The notes: generated from the sequence alone by a model not told the origin. A stretch of 64,000 bases of DNA from Microvirga arsenatis (GCF_009910705.1 NZ_JAAAXJ010000007.1:62001-126000); one strand, 5' to 3'; shown: positions 44,705 through 54,387, counted from the first letter of the stretch. A program made the numbers and translations.

Positions 44705-46359
44705 TGTTGAACCGCCAGGGACGCCCCACCGCTCCGCAGGCTCATGGCGTGTCCGATCCGGCCGCCGGCATGGGCGATCAGGCCGCGCGCCTGCAGGGTG
44801 ACGACACCCGCGCCCGCGGCTCCTCCGCAGGCACTCACCCGACCTTCACCGGCAACAAGGCGCTGGCGCAGATCGAGCCGCTGCTCTTCGAGATCGGCCG
44901 CTACGACACCACCGGCGTCGACCTCGACGAGCCGGAGGATTTCAAGCCCCGCCTCGGCGGGCTGGAGCGCAAGGAGCCCATCGGCCTGCCGGGTCTCTCC
45001 GAGCCGGAGACCATGCGCCACTATGTGCGCCTCAGCCAGCAGAACTATGGCATCGACACCGGTCTGTTCCCGCTCGGCTCCTGCACCATGAAGCACAATG
45101 CGCGCCTCAACGAGCGCATGGCGCGCCTGCCGGGCTTCTCGGACGTGCATCCGCTGCAGCCGGTCTCCACCGTGCAGGGCGCGCTGGAACTGATGAACGA
45201 GCTCGGCCGCTATCTCATTACCCTCACCAACATGACCGCCGTGGCGCTCTCGCCGAAGGCCGGCGCCCATGGCGAGCTCTGCGGCATGATGGCGATCAAG
45301 GCCGCCATCGAGGCGAAGGGCGAAGGCAAGACCCGCAACGTGGTGCTCGTGCCCGATTCGGCGCACGGCACCAATCCGGCCACCGCCGCTCTCATCGGCT
45401 TCAAGGTGAAGCCGGTGCCGGCCCGCGAAGACGGCTGGGTGCATGTGGAGGACGTGAAGGAGCGCCTCGGCCCCGACGTGGCTGCGATCATGCTCACGAA
45501 CCCCAATACCTGCGGTCTCTTCGAGCCCCAGGTGGCGGAGATCGCCAAGGCGATCCACGATGCGGGCGCGTATTTCTACTGCGACGGCGCCAACTTCAAC
45601 GCCATCGTGGGCAAGGCGAAGCCGGGCGATCTCGGCGTCGATGCCATGCACATCAACCTGCACAAGACCTTCTCGACGCCGCATGGCGGCGGCGGCCCGG
45701 GCTCCGGCCCGGTGGTGCTCTCCGAGCGTCTCGCAGCCTTCGCGCCGGTGCCGTTCGTGCGGGCCGGCAAGGATGGCAGCTTCGAGCTGGTCGAGCAGAA
45801 CAATGAGGCCGGCGGCACTGCCGCCCCGTTCGGCCGCATGACGGCCTTCCACGGCCAGATGGGCATGTATGTGCGCGCCCTGTCCTACATGCTCTCGCAT
45901 GGTTCGGACGGCATGAAGCAGGCTTCCGAGGACGCCGTGCTCAACGCCAACTACATCCGCGCCGGCCTCGCCGACCTCATGTCGCTGCCCTTCGGCAACA
46001 AGCCCTGCATGCACGAGGTGCTGTTCGACGATGCGTGGCTCAAGGACACGGGCGTGACCACGCTCGATGTGGCGAAGGCCATGATCGACGAGGGCTACCA
46101 CCCGATGACCATGTACTTCCCGCTGGTGGTGCATGGGGCCATGCTGATCGAGCCGACGGAGTCGGAATCGAAGGCGTCGCTCGATCTCTTCATCGCGACC
46201 CTGCGCGACCTCGCCATGGCCGCCAAGAACGGCGACAGGGAGCGCTTCACCGGCGCGCCCTACCACGCCCCGCGCCGCCGCCTCGACGAGACCCGCGCCG
46301 CCCGCAACCCGGTCCTCAAGTGGACGCCGCCGGCGCCTGTGGCGGAAGCGGCGGAGTAG
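44704..46359 (+). CDS. gcvPB: Glycine dehydrogenase (decarboxylating) subunit 2
   Basis: 551 residues. It is the PLP-bearing half of the P protein, with the Schiff-base lysine in INLHKTFSTPHGGGGPGSGP and LGSCTMKHNARLNE as the family signature. An extra N-terminal 30 residues (QGRPTAPQAHGVSDPAAG) is common in Rhizobiales forms. It decarboxylates glycine and transfers the aminomethyl group to GcvH. It is the last gene of the operon and is followed by a terminator. Confidence 0.97.
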   Translation: MLNRQGRPTAPQAHGVSDPAAGMGDQAARLQGDDTRARGSSAGTHPTFTGNKALAQIEPLLFEIGRYDTTGVDLDEPEDFKPRLGGLERKEPIGLPGLSEPETMRHYVRLSQQNYGIDTGLFPLGSCTMKHNARLNERMARLPGFSDVHPLQPVSTVQGALELMNELGRYLITLTNMTAVALSPKAGAHGELCGMMAIKAAIEAKGEGKTRNVVLVPDSAHGTNPATAALIGFKVKPVPAREDGWVHVEDVKERLGPDVAAIMLTNPNTCGLFEPQVAEIAKAIHDAGAYFYCDGANFNAIVGKAKPGDLGVDAMHINLHKTFSTPHGGGGPGSGPVVLSERLAAFAPVPFVRAGKDGSFELVEQNNEAGGTAAPFGRMTAFHGQMGMYVRALSYMLSHGSDGMKQASEDAVLNANYIRAGLADLMSLPFGNKPCMHEVLFDDAWLKDTGVTTLDVAKAMIDEGYHPMTMYFPLVVHGAMLIEPTESESKASLDLFIATLRDLAMAAKNGDRERFTGAPYHAPRRRLDETRAARNPVLKWTPPAPVAEAAE

Positions 46360-46375
46360 GGCTCCTTAAACTGCA

Positions 46376-46405
46376 AATGCCCGGCCAAGTGCCGGGCATT
46401 TTCCT
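46376..46405 (+). terminator. Rho-independent terminator of the gcv operon
   Basis: A perfect 10-bp stem AATGCCCGGC / GCCGGGCATT with a 5-base loop, followed by TTTCCTTTG, 16 bases after the gcvPB stop. Confidence 0.9.
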
Positions 46406-46424
46406 TTGTTTCGAACTGAAATTA

Positions 46425-46525
46425 TCATCCCGGGCTGCGGAGCAGAACCCGAGATCGTTCGACGAAAATGGCGTCCAATACTGAACGCAATCCCGGATCT
46501 TGGCTGTGGTCCGTCCGGAATGACG
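46425..46525. repeat. Degenerate REP-like element
   Basis: ATCATCCCGGGCTGCGGAGCAGAACCCG near 46424-46452 and CCGTCCGGAATGACG near 46510-46524 resemble the ends of the inverted-repeat element at 11995-12132, but in decayed form. It fills the gap between the gcv terminator and the HAD gene. Confidence 0.5.
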
Positions 46526-46531
46526 CAGTCG

Positions 46532-47182
46532 TCACTTGAGAACCTGCACGGCGCTTGTCAAATCCGTCATCCGTTCAATGATCGTGTGAGCCCCTGCCTG
46601 CCGCAGCTTCTCCGCGTGATCCGGCCCGCAATGGGCGCCTCCGGCGAAGCCGATCACGCGCATGCCTGCGGCCAGCGCCCCTTGAACTCCTGCGGCCGAG
46701 TCTTCGATCACGATGCAATCCCCCGGACTTGCGTCCATTTGCGCGGCGGCATGGAGGAACAGGTCTGGGGCCGGCTTGCCGCGGGCAACCTGCGTGGCGC
46801 TGAAGACGTGGTCGAACAGATCCGCCAGTCCCGTGATGCGCAGCGACAGGGCAATGCGCTCGGGCGTGGAGGAGGAGGCCACGCAGCGCGGATAGGGGAG
46901 GGAGAGGATCGCCTCGCGCACGCCCTCGATCGGCTTCAGGCTCGTCTCGAACTTCGCGAAAAGAGCGCTGTCGATCTGCGTGCCGAGATCGGCGGGAAGC
47001 GTGCATCGATGCTCCGCCTCGAGGCGCGCAACCATGTCCTTGAAGCTGACGCCGACGAATTTGCGCGCCACATCCTCGGCCGAATAGGGCAGCCCGATCC
47101 GGGTGAGGACCTCGGCATCGACCGCGCAGGCCAGCGCTTCCGAATCGACCAGGACTCCGTCGCAGTCGAAGATCAGCAGCAT
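46532..47182 (-). CDS. HAD-superfamily phosphatase (phosphoglycolate-phosphatase/beta-phosphoglucomutase-like)
   Basis: 216 residues. The nucleophile aspartate is in LIFDCDGVLVDSE (motif I), with motif II serine/threonine in VASSSTPERIALSLR. The lysine is in VARGKPAPDLFLHAA, and motif IV acids are in IVIEDSAAGVQGALAAG. The subfamily IA cap lies between motifs I and II. The substrate is not evident. GGAGAG lies ahead of the ATG at 47182. It is separated from the upstream atp genes by a terminator. Confidence 0.92.
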   Translation of the reverse strand: MLLIFDCDGVLVDSEALACAVDAEVLTRIGLPYSAEDVARKFVGVSFKDMVARLEAEHRCTLPADLGTQIDSALFAKFETSLKPIEGVREAILSLPYPRCVASSSTPERIALSLRITGLADLFDHVFSATQVARGKPAPDLFLHAAAQMDASPGDCIVIEDSAAGVQGALAAGMRVIGFAGGAHCGPDHAEKLRQAGAHTIIERMTDLTSAVQVLK

Positions 47183-47198
47183 GATGCTCTCCAGCAAA

Positions 47199-47222
47199 AA
47201 GGCCGCCTCGGAGGGCGGCCTT
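47199..47222 (-). terminator. Rho-independent terminator of the atp F0 cluster
   Basis: Minus strand AAGGCCGCC-CTCCGA-GGCGGCCTT followed by TTTGCTGG, a 9-bp perfect stem, 26 bases after the atpF stop and just ahead of the HAD gene. Confidence 0.88.
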
Positions 47223-47247
47223 CGGGATCTTGGATGGTGCGAAGCCC

Positions 47248-47733
47248 CTACTGCAGCTTCGTGCGCACGTCGTTGAGGCTCGACGTGACGAGCGAGGCGG
47301 CGGCGGCGCCGGTGATCTCGTCCCGCAGGACGCGCTCGGAGGCCTTGATGGCGGCGTCGACGGCGGCGGCGCGGACTTCAGCGGAAGCCTGGGCCTCGGC
47401 CTGGGCGATCTTTGCCTCCGCAGTCGCGGTGCGGCGCTTCACGAAGTCGGCCATCTTCTCCTGGGCCTCGGCGGCGAGGCGCTCGGCCTCGGCGCGGGCA
47501 TTGGAGACGATGTCGGCGGCCTCGCGCTCCGCGGCCTCGCGCTTCGCCTCGTATTCCTTGAGGAGGCGCTCGGCGTCCTGGCGCAGGCGCTTGGCCTCGG
47601 CGAGCTCGTCGGCGATCCGCTTGCCGCGGGAATCGAGCTGGTTCATCACCTTGCCCGGAACGCCGAGATAGAACATCAGGCCCCAGAAGATGACGAAGGC
47701 AACCGCAACCCAGAAAGTGGTGTTCTCTAACAT
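47248..47733 (-). CDS. atpF: ATP synthase F0 subunit b
   Basis: 161 residues. A single N-terminal membrane helix (FWVAVAFVIFWGLMFYLGV) is followed by a long charged coiled coil (LAEAKRLRQDAERLLKEYEAKREAAEREA). It forms the peripheral stalk together with b'. It lies 12 bases downstream of the b' gene, and it is the last gene of the minus-strand F0 operon. Confidence 0.96.
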   Translation of the reverse strand: MLENTTFWVAVAFVIFWGLMFYLGVPGKVMNQLDSRGKRIADELAEAKRLRQDAERLLKEYEAKREAAEREAADIVSNARAEAERLAAEAQEKMADFVKRRTATAEAKIAQAEAQASAEVRAAAVDAAIKASERVLRDEITGAAAASLVTSSLNDVRTKLQ

Positions 47734-47745
47734 GCGACCTCCCGA

Positions 47746-48294
47746 TCAGGCCTTGATCTGGTTGAGAGCGGCTTCGACCTTCTGCGGGGCCGGAGCCTTG
47801 CCGGTGAGGCGCTCGATGATGGCGGAAGCCGTGTCGCGGGCGATGGCGTCCACGTGGCTCATGGCCTCGGCCTTCTTGGCGGAAATGGTGGCTTCGGCTT
47901 CGGCGAGGCGCTTGTTGAGGTCAGCCTCGAGAGCCTTGCGCTTGGCGTCGCTCTCGGCGGAGAGCTTCGAGCGGGTCTCCTGGGCCAGGGCCTGCGCGCG
48001 GGCCTTCGCCTCGGCGAGCGCCTTCTCGTAGGCCGTGCCGGCCTCTTCTGCGCGGGCCTTCATGGCCGCCGCCTCGTCGAGATCGCCGGCAATCATGGTG
48101 CGGCGGTTCTCGATGATCCCGCTCAGGCGCGGGAGGACCAGCCGGGAGAGCAGGGTGTAGAGCACCACGAATGTGATCGCCAGCCAGAGGAGCTGGCCGC
48201 CGAAGGTCTCCGTCGCGAAGGGCGGGAACCCGACGTCTGCGTGCGCGCCGCCGTGGGCCTCGGTTGTGGCGTTGGTCGTTTGAGCCTGAGCCAT
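47746..48294 (-). CDS. atpG: ATP synthase F0 subunit b'
   Basis: 182 residues. It has an N-terminal extension rich in small polar residues, then the helix [27 protein letters not shown] and a coiled coil ([26 protein letters not shown]). A second, divergent b-type subunit is typical of photosynthetic and alphaproteobacterial ATP synthases. The start at 48294 (MAQAQTTNA) has GGAGCAGATC-type upstream sequence; an earlier frame start lies inside the repeat region. Confidence 0.93.
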   Translation of the reverse strand: MAQAQTTNATTEAHGGAHADVGFPPFATETFGGQLLWLAITFVVLYTLLSRLVLPRLSGIIENRRTMIAGDLDEAAAMKARAEEAGTAYEKALAEAKARAQALAQETRSKLSAESDAKRKALEADLNKRLAEAEATISAKKAEAMSHVDAIARDTASAIIERLTGKAPAPQKVEAALNQIKA

Positions 48295-48319
48295 GGAGCA
48301 GATCCTGAATGAGGTTCCT

Positions 48320-48445
48320 GGCATCGGCCCCAAAAGTGGAATGCACTTTTGGGACTCGGCCGATGCCTATCCCTGAACTGGCGCATCGTTGAAGGCGGAA
48401 AACCGGTTGCCGCTTGTCCGCACGATGCGCCGGAAACATGAATGA
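48320..48445. repeat. Two REP-like palindromes between atpE and atpG
   Basis: The first spans 48320-48367: GGCATCGGCC-CCAAAAGTG ... CACTTTTGGG-ACTC-GGCCGATGCC, a nested inverted repeat. The second is near 48398-48442 (AAAACCGGTTGCCGCTTGTCCGCACGATGCGCC). Both belong to sequence types scattered widely in Rhizobiales. They create a 230-base gap inside an otherwise tight operon. Confidence 0.65.
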
Positions 48446-48524
48446 CGGCGGTTCGATCCGCCGTCACCCCTGTCGAGGCGAAGCGCGCGAGGCGCGCCTC
48501 AGCCTCCCGATCACCGTCGTTGGA

Positions 48525-48749
48525 TTAGGTGAAGAGCAGGACGAGAGCGACGACGAGGCAGAAGATACCGAGACCTTCCGCGAGCGCCGCGCCGATGAAG
48601 GCGCGAGCGAACTGGCTGTCGGCCGCCGACGGGTTGCGCAGGGCGCCCGAGAGGAAGTTGCCGAAGATGTTGCCCACGCCCATAGCGGCGAGACCCATGC
48701 CAATGCAGGCGAGGCCCGCGCCGAGGAACTTGAAAGCAATCGGATCCAT
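48525..48749 (-). CDS. atpE: ATP synthase F0 subunit c
   Basis: 74 residues, two membrane helices joined by the polar loop ALRNPSA. The proton-carrying carboxylate is E58 in ALAEGLGIF. The length and sequence ([23 protein letters not shown]) are typical of alphaproteobacteria. AAGGAGAT lies just ahead of the start. It is the rotor-ring subunit. Confidence 0.97.
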   Translation of the reverse strand: MDPIAFKFLGAGLACIGMGLAAMGVGNIFGNFLSGALRNPSAADSQFARAFIGAALAEGLGIFCLVVALVLLFT

Positions 48750-48803
48750 TGTGATCTCCTTGGGGATTCGTGATCGGGAGGGTAGGTGTAACTCAGCGCA
48801 GAC

Positions 48804-49532
48804 CTAGTGCCCCGGGTGCAGCGCGTCGTTCAGGTAGATGCAGGTCAACACCGTGAAGACGTAGGCCTGCAGAGCGGCGACGAGGAACTCGAGCGCCATG
48901 AGAGCAACCGCCATGAGAAGCGGCAGCGGAGCGAGGATCGTCAGGGCTCCGCCGGCGCCGAGCAGCGCCACCACGAAGCCGGCGAAAACCTTCAGCGCGA
49001 TGTGCCCCGCGAGCATGTTCGCGAAGAGACGCAAGGACAGCGAGATCGGGCGGGACAGGAAGGAGATGAGCTCGATCACCACGATGAAGGGCAGAAGCCA
49101 GCCCGGCACGCCCGACGGCACGAAGAGGCCGAGGAAGTGGGTGCCGTGCTTGACGAAGCCGTAGATCACGACGGTGCCGATCACGAGCATCGCCAGCGCG
49201 AAGGTGACGATGATGTGGCTGGTGACCGTGAAGAAGCCCGGGATCATCCCGAGCAGGTTCGCCGTCAGCACGAACATGAAGAGCGAGAAGACGAGGGGGA
49301 AGAACTTCATCCCCTCCTTGCCCGTGGCATCGACCAGCGTGTTCGCCACGAAGTCGTGCAGCACCTCGGCCACCGACTGGGCGCGGCCCGGAACGACGGC
49401 GCGCTTGCGCGTGGCATAGAGAAGGCCGCCCACGATGACGGCGGCGGCGCCGATCATGAACAGCGACGAATTGGTGAAGTTGATGACCGGAATGATGGGC
49501 TTGATCTGGAATTGTTCGATCGGGCTCGCCAT
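48804..49532 (-). CDS. atpB: ATP synthase F0 subunit a
   Basis: 242 residues with five to six membrane helices. The essential arginine is in [19 protein letters not shown]-like [18 protein letters not shown] starts the protein, and [26 protein letters not shown] ends it. It forms the proton half-channels against the c ring. It lies between atpI and atpE on the minus strand. Confidence 0.97.
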   Translation of the reverse strand: MASPIEQFQIKPIIPVINFTNSSLFMIGAAAVIVGGLLYATRKRAVVPGRAQSVAEVLHDFVANTLVDATGKEGMKFFPLVFSLFMFVLTANLLGMIPGFFTVTSHIIVTFALAMLVIGTVVIYGFVKHGTHFLGLFVPSGVPGWLLPFIVVIELISFLSRPISLSLRLFANMLAGHIALKVFAGFVVALLGAGGALTILAPLPLLMAVALMALEFLVAALQAYVFTVLTCIYLNDALHPGH

Positions 49533-49592
49533 GATCCGCTCTCAAAAGTTCGCTGTTGTCCAATGCCGTGCGGCGTTCGTAAGCCTGGTCCG

Positions 49593-49964
49593 TCAGCGCT
49601 TGTCGTCATACCGGGCGGGCTTCACCACCCCGGCCGCTCGCATCAGATTGAGCATCCCGGCGCAGAAGCCGAGTATGAGACAAACGATCAGACCCCAAGG
49701 GGAAGATCCGAGCAGATAGTCGACGATCCAACCCAGGATCCCGCCGGCCGCAACCCCTGCAACGAATTCGGCCGAGAGCCTGAAGGCCTGGCCGATGGCG
49801 CTGGAATTGGACGTCGGGCGGGCGCGAGGTTCCGACTCGGCCCGATGAGCGGATGCTTGGGAGATCCGCGCGTCGAGCGACTTCAGTCTCGCTGACAGGT
49901 CGGCATCGTCGGTGCTGCCCGTCTTCCGTTCATCCTCGCCGTTCCGCTCATGAGGGTCCGCCAT
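49593..49964 (-). CDS. atpI: ATP synthase accessory protein I (AtpI/AtpZ type)
   Basis: 123 residues. The N-terminal half is charged (ERNGEDERKTGSTDDADLSARLKSLDARIS), and the C-terminal half has two membrane helices around GVAAGGILGWIVDYLLGSSPWGLIVCLILGFCAGMLNLMR. It matches the AtpZ/AtpI family found at the head of F0 operons, involved in assembling the c ring or in Mg2+ uptake. It is the first gene behind the promoter at 50027-50055. Confidence 0.93.
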   Translation of the reverse strand: MADPHERNGEDERKTGSTDDADLSARLKSLDARISQASAHRAESEPRARPTSNSSAIGQAFRLSAEFVAGVAAGGILGWIVDYLLGSSPWGLIVCLILGFCAGMLNLMRAAGVVKPARYDDKR

Positions 49965-50026
49965 CGCGATCTCCTGTCAAGCGTTGCGGGAAAATGCCTG
50001 GAAGCTCAGCCCCGAAAGCCGGGCGC

Positions 50027-50055
50027 ACCATATGAGCGGGGGTCCCCCCTGTCAA
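50027..50055 (-). promoter_or_regulatory. Sigma-70 promoter of the atpI operon
   Basis: Minus strand TTGACA followed by exactly 17 bases and TATGGT, about 65 bases ahead of the atpI ATG. The spacer itself contains GGGGGGACCCCC. This is the best consensus match seen in the window. Confidence 0.75.
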
Positions 50056-50172
50056 GGACCGTCTGAAAAGAACTAAGTCCTTGATATTGTTCCAGGAACG
50101 CTGTTTTTGGGCTGGTCCGAGCGGAAAGCGCACATGTTTTTGGGGCTGAAGCATGGCGGAGGCTTCAAAGCC

Positions 50173-53100
50173 TTAGGCCACCTCAAGAATGCGCTCGGCG
50201 CTCTGCAGGTCGACGGAGACCAGTTGGGACACGCCCCGCTCGGCCATGGTGACGCCGAACAGGCGGTCCATGCGGGCCATGGTGATGGGGTTGTGGGTGA
50301 TGACCACGAACCGGGTCTCCGTCTGCCGGGCCATGTCTTCCAGAAGGGCGCAGTAGCGCTCCACGTTGGCGTCGTCGAGGGGCGCGTCCACCTCGTCCAG
50401 CACGCAGATCGGCGAGGGATTGGTGAGGAACACGGCGAAGATCAGCGCCGTGGCGGTGAGCGCCTGCTCGCCGCCCGAGAGCAGGGTCATGCTCTGGGGC
50501 TTCTTGCCCGGCGGGCGGGCGAGGATTTCGAGGCCGGCCTCCAGAGGGTCGTCCGAATCGACCAGGGTTAGCTCGGCCGTGCCGCCGCCGAAGAGGGTGG
50601 AGAAGAGGCGCTTGAAGTGGTTGTTCACCACGTCGAAGGCGGCGAGCAGCCGCTCCCGGCCCTCGCGGTTGAGGCTGCCGATGGCTTGGCGCAGGCGCTT
50701 GATGGCCTCGACGAGGTCGTCCCGCTCGGTGGCGATGCCGTTGTACTTGGCTTCGAGCTCGGAGAGTTCCTCGTCGGCGCGCAGGTTCACGGCGCCGAGG
50801 CGCTCCCGGTCGCTCTTGAGGGAGTGGAGCTTCCCCTCGATCTCGGCATGGGAGGGGAGCTCGGTGGCCTCCTTCAGCCCGGCGAGCTCGATGAGTCCGG
50901 CGGGAGTCGTCTCGAGGTTCTCCGCGATGGCGCGGGTGATCTCGGCGAGGCGCGCCACGGCGGCCTCATGGCGGGCCTGGGACCCGGCGCGGGCCTCGCG
51001 GGCGGCCGAGAGGGCTTCGAGAGCGGCGCGGGCGGCGCGGTCGGTCTCGGCGAGATGCGTCTCCGCATCGGCGAGGCGATCGGCGGCTTCCTGGCGCTTG
51101 GCTTCGGCCTCCTCGACCTCGGCGATCAGGGCGCGGCGGCGCTGGAGATAGGTGTCGGGAGCGTCCAGCAGACGCTGATGCTCGTCCTGGGCGCGCTCCA
51201 GGCGCTCGCCGAGATCCTCGAAGGCCCGGGCAGCCCGGGCGGCCCGCTCGGTCCAGAGGCGGATATCGGCGGCGAGGGCCTCCTGCCGGCGGCGGCGCAG
51301 CTCGGCCTCGTGCATGAGCGACTGCAGGGCGGCGCGCGCCTCGGAGGCGGCAGCGCGGCGCTCGGCCACGCGGGTGCGCTCCTCCAGCAGGCGGCTTTCG
51401 AGATCGGGAGCCGGGGCGAGGTCCTGAAGGGCGCTCTGGGCATCCTCGACCCGCTCCAGGGCCTCCGCCTCGCTCTCGGAGAGGCGGGCCAGGCCTTCCT
51501 GCAGGGCGGAGCGGCGCTGGCCGAGCTCGGCCTCCCTGCGTTCGGCTGCGCCGAGCCGCATGCGGGCGGCATCGAGGGCCTGGCGGGCCTGGCGGGCGGC
51601 CTCGATGGCCTGCATCTCGTGAGAAGCGGCGCGCCGGACGGCTTCGAGAGCCGCTTCCGCCTCGTGGCGCAGGTGCTCGGCCTGCTCGCGGGCCTCGGCC
51701 GCCTCGCGCTCCAGGTCGCCGAGGCGGTTCTTCTCGGCGAGACGCCGGGCGGCCGGGGAGGGCGCTTCGGCTGCGGCGGTGAAGCCGTCCCAGCGCCACA
51801 GGTCGCCCTCCTGGGAGACCAGCCGCTGGCCGGGCTTGAGCAGGGCGCGCAGGCGAAGCCCGTCGGCCCGGCTCACCACGCCGATCTGGCGCAGGCGGCG
51901 CTGAAGGGCAGCGGGCGCCTGGGCGAGATCCGCCAGGGAACGGACGCCCTCCGGCAGGGCCGGATCGCCGTCACCGGTGCCGGTTTCGGCCCAGTGGTGA
52001 GGCGCGGATGGGTTGACCGAGGCTTCGAGATCGTCGCCCAGCGCCGCGCCGAGCGCCGTCTCGTAGCCCTTCTGCACCGTGATCTGGTCGACGGCCGGGG
52101 GCCAGAGGTCGCCGGTGGCGGAGGTGACGAGCTTGGCGAGCGTGCGCGCCTCGGTCTCCAGCCGCTGCGCCTTGCGCTCCGCCTCGGTAAGGGGCTGGCG
52201 CAGGCGGTTTTCCGCCTCGCGGGCGGCGGCCAGGGTCTCACGCGCCTCGATCACGGCCTCCTCGGCCGATCGGGCGCTCTCCTCGGCGATGGCCATCTCC
52301 TCGCGCAGATCGTCCAGGGACGGGCCGTCCTCGGGCGAGGCGGAGAGGGCCGCGATCTCGCGCTCCAGCCGCTCCTTCTCGGACCGGAACCGGGCGGCGC
52401 GCTCCATTTCCTCGCGCGCGGCGCGCTCCAGGGCGGCGCGGCGGGCATTGAGATCCGAGGTCTGGGCCTGAAGGGCGCTCAAGGAGGCTTCGGCCTCGTG
52501 CAGCTCCGCCTCGGCCGCATGCAGGCGCTCCTCGGCCTCCGCGCGGGCATCATCCGCCCCGTCGGTGGTGAGCGCGATCTCGGCGGCCTCGGCCTGGAGG
52601 CGCTCGATGGTGGCCTCGGCATCCGTGCGCTGGGCCGCCTCGCGGGCGATGTCGCGGTTGAGGTCGCCGATGTGGCGCTCGAGCTCCGTCACGCGCTCCT
52701 TGGAGCGGCGCTCCTCCGATTCGAGCTCGTTGCGGGCATGGGTCAGGCGCTGCAGGGCGGCCGCGGCGGCGGCCTCCTCCTGGCGCAGGGCGGGCAGCGC
52801 ATGGGCGGCGACCGCCTGGGCGGTGGCAGCCCGGGTCTGCTCCTCGGTGGCATCGGCCACGGCCTTGAGGTCCTCGGCCACCTGGCGCTCGGCACTGGCG
52901 GCCTGCTCCCGCGCCTCGGCGAAGCTGATGGCGTAGAGCAGGGCCTCCAACCGGCGGATCTCGGCTGAAAGATTCTTGTAGCGGGAGGCCTGGCGACCCT
53001 GGCGCTTCAGGCTCTCGATCTGGCTTTCCAGCTCCCGGATCACGTCCTCGACGCGGACCAGGTTGTCCTCGGCGGCTTTCAGCCGCAGCTCCGCCTCGTG

Positions 53101-53631
53101 GCGGCGGGCATGAAGGCCCGCGATGCCGGCGGCGTCTTCCAGGATGCGGCGGCGGGCCTGGGGCTTGGCGGAGATGATCTCGCTGATCTGGCCCTGGCGC
53201 ACGAGGGCCGGCGAGCGGGCGCCGGTGGCCGCGTCGGCGAACAGGATCTGCACGTCGCGGGCGCGCACCTCCTTGCCGTTCACCCGGTAGGTGGAACCTT
53301 CCTCGCGCTCGATCTTGCGGGAGATCTCGAGGATGTCCGCGTCGTTGAAGGCGGCCGGAGCGGTGCGCTCGGCATTGTCGATGGTGAGCATCACCTCGGC
53401 CCAGTTGCGGGCGGGGCGGCTGCCGGAGCCGGAGAAGATGACGTCGTCCATCCCCGTGGCGCGCATGTTCTTGTGGGAGTTCTCTCCCATGACCCAGCGC
53501 AGGGCCTCGACGAGGTTGGACTTGCCGCAGCCGTTGGGGCCCACCACGCCGGTCAGACCGGGCTCGATCAGGAAGTCGGTGGGCTCAACGAAGGTCTTGA
53601 AGCCTGCAATGCGAAGGCGCGTCAGCTTCAT
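50173..53631 (-). CDS. smc: Chromosome segregation SMC ATPase
   Basis: 1152 residues. Walker A is GPNGCGKSN at 31-39. Two long coiled coils flank a hinge around residues 520-600 (VDQITVQKGYETALGAALGDDLEA). The C-terminal head has signature LLSGGEQALTATALIFAVF and Walker B ICVLDEVDAPLDDAN. The protein organises and separates chromosomes with ScpA/ScpB, which are not in this window. It lies 45 bases downstream of the DsbA-like gene on the same strand. Confidence 0.97.
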   Translation of the reverse strand: MKLTRLRIAGFKTFVEPTDFLIEPGLTGVVGPNGCGKSNLVEALRWVMGENSHKNMRATGMDDVIFSGSGSRPARNWAEVMLTIDNAERTAPAAFNDADILEISRKIEREEGSTYRVNGKEVRARDVQILFADAATGARSPALVRQGQISEIISAKPQARRRILEDAAGIAGLHARRHEAELRLKAAEDNLVRVEDVIRELESQIESLKRQGRQASRYKNLSAEIRRLEALLYAISFAEAREQAASAERQVAEDLKAVADATEEQTRAATAQAVAAHALPALRQEEAAAAAALQRLTHARNELESEERRSKERVTELERHIGDLNRDIAREAAQRTDAEATIERLQAEAAEIALTTDGADDARAEAEERLHAAEAELHEAEASLSALQAQTSDLNARRAALERAAREEMERAARFRSEKERLEREIAALSASPEDGPSLDDLREEMAIAEESARSAEEAVIEARETLAAAREAENRLRQPLTEAERKAQRLETEARTLAKLVTSATGDLWPPAVDQITVQKGYETALGAALGDDLEASVNPSAPHHWAETGTGDGDPALPEGVRSLADLAQAPAALQRRLRQIGVVSRADGLRLRALLKPGQRLVSQEGDLWRWDGFTAAAEAPSPAARRLAEKNRLGDLEREAAEAREQAEHLRHEAEAALEAVRRAASHEMQAIEAARQARQALDAARMRLGAAERREAELGQRRSALQEGLARLSESEAEALERVEDAQSALQDLAPAPDLESRLLEERTRVAERRAAASEARAALQSLMHEAELRRRRQEALAADIRLWTERAARAARAFEDLGERLERAQDEHQRLLDAPDTYLQRRRALIAEVEEAEAKRQEAADRLADAETHLAETDRAARAALEALSAAREARAGSQARHEAAVARLAEITRAIAENLETTPAGLIELAGLKEATELPSHAEIEGKLHSLKSDRERLGAVNLRADEELSELEAKYNGIATERDDLVEAIKRLRQAIGSLNREGRERLLAAFDVVNNHFKRLFSTLFGGGTAELTLVDSDDPLEAGLEILARPPGKKPQSMTLLSGGEQALTATALIFAVFLTNPSPICVLDEVDAPLDDANVERYCALLEDMARQTETRFVVITHNPITMARMDRLFGVTMAERGVSQLVSVDLQSAERILEVA

Positions 53632-53676
53632 GGACGCGCCTTCCCGTCCCGCCCAGCGAGGGCGGGGTGATGGAGC

Positions 53677-54315
53677 TTATTCTCCAAGCATCGGCTTGAT
53701 GACCTTTTCAATCTCATCGATCGACAGGCTTCCAGGATGACGCTGACCATTGATGAAGAAGGTCGGCGTGGAGTCTACACGGAACTGCTCCATACCCCGG
53801 TTCTTCACCGCGTTGACTGCGTCATATAGTTTCTGGTCCTTGAGGCAAGCCTCAAATTTTTCCTGTGAAAAACCGGCCTGGCGCATGAGGGAGCGCAGGG
53901 CGTCGAGCGGCTTGTCCACAAAGGCCCAGTTCCGCTGCTGCTCGAACAGGAGGTCGGTGATCGGGTAGTATTTGTCGTTGCCGTCGCAGCGGGCGAGCAT
54001 GAAACCGGCCGTGGCGAGCGGGTCGAGGGGGAACTCGCGCAGGACGAAGCGGACCTTGCCGGTGTCGATGTAGCGCTTCTTCAGCTCCGGCCAGGTATTC
54101 TTGTGGAAATTGGCGCAGTGGGAGCAGGTGAGCGAGGCGTACTCGATGATCGTCACCTTGGCGTTCTCTGGGCCGAGGGCCACGTCGCCGAGGGGGCCCT
54201 GGACCGCGAGGTCCTGCACCGACACGTTCTGGGCGAAGGCAGGCAAGCTCGTGGCGAGATAGGCGGCCGCGGCTGCGGTTCCGAGAAGCTGAAGCGTCTG
54301 ACGCCGGGTGATCAT
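53677..54315 (-). CDS. DsbA-family periplasmic thiol-disulfide protein
   Basis: 212 residues starting MITRRQTLQLLG. The N-terminus is a twin-arginine-like export signal running to LPAFAQ. The thioredoxin fold has the redox pair CSHC in EYASLTCSHCANFH and the cis-proline loop VDSTPTFFINGQ. The Thioredoxin_4/DsbA-like subgroup forms or isomerises disulfides in the periplasm. It lies between dciA and smc, the conserved order in many Rhizobiales. The shorter start at 54315 places the signal correctly. Confidence 0.93.
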   Translation of the reverse strand: MITRRQTLQLLGTAAAAAYLATSLPAFAQNVSVQDLAVQGPLGDVALGPENAKVTIIEYASLTCSHCANFHKNTWPELKKRYIDTGKVRFVLREFPLDPLATAGFMLARCDGNDKYYPITDLLFEQQRNWAFVDKPLDALRSLMRQAGFSQEKFEACLKDQKLYDAVNAVKNRGMEQFRVDSTPTFFINGQRHPGSLSIDEIEKVIKPMLGE

Positions 54316-54387
54316 CGTGGGAAGGCTCCTGAAGAGATTTCGTCCTGCGGTAGAATGCCTTGGGCCCTGAGGCAAGCGGCCCCTATC

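Noticed and set aside
50617-52968. 783-codon plus-strand open frame opposite smc
   Set aside because: A Gly/Leu/Arg-rich antisense translation of the smc coiled coil, with no start signal or domain.
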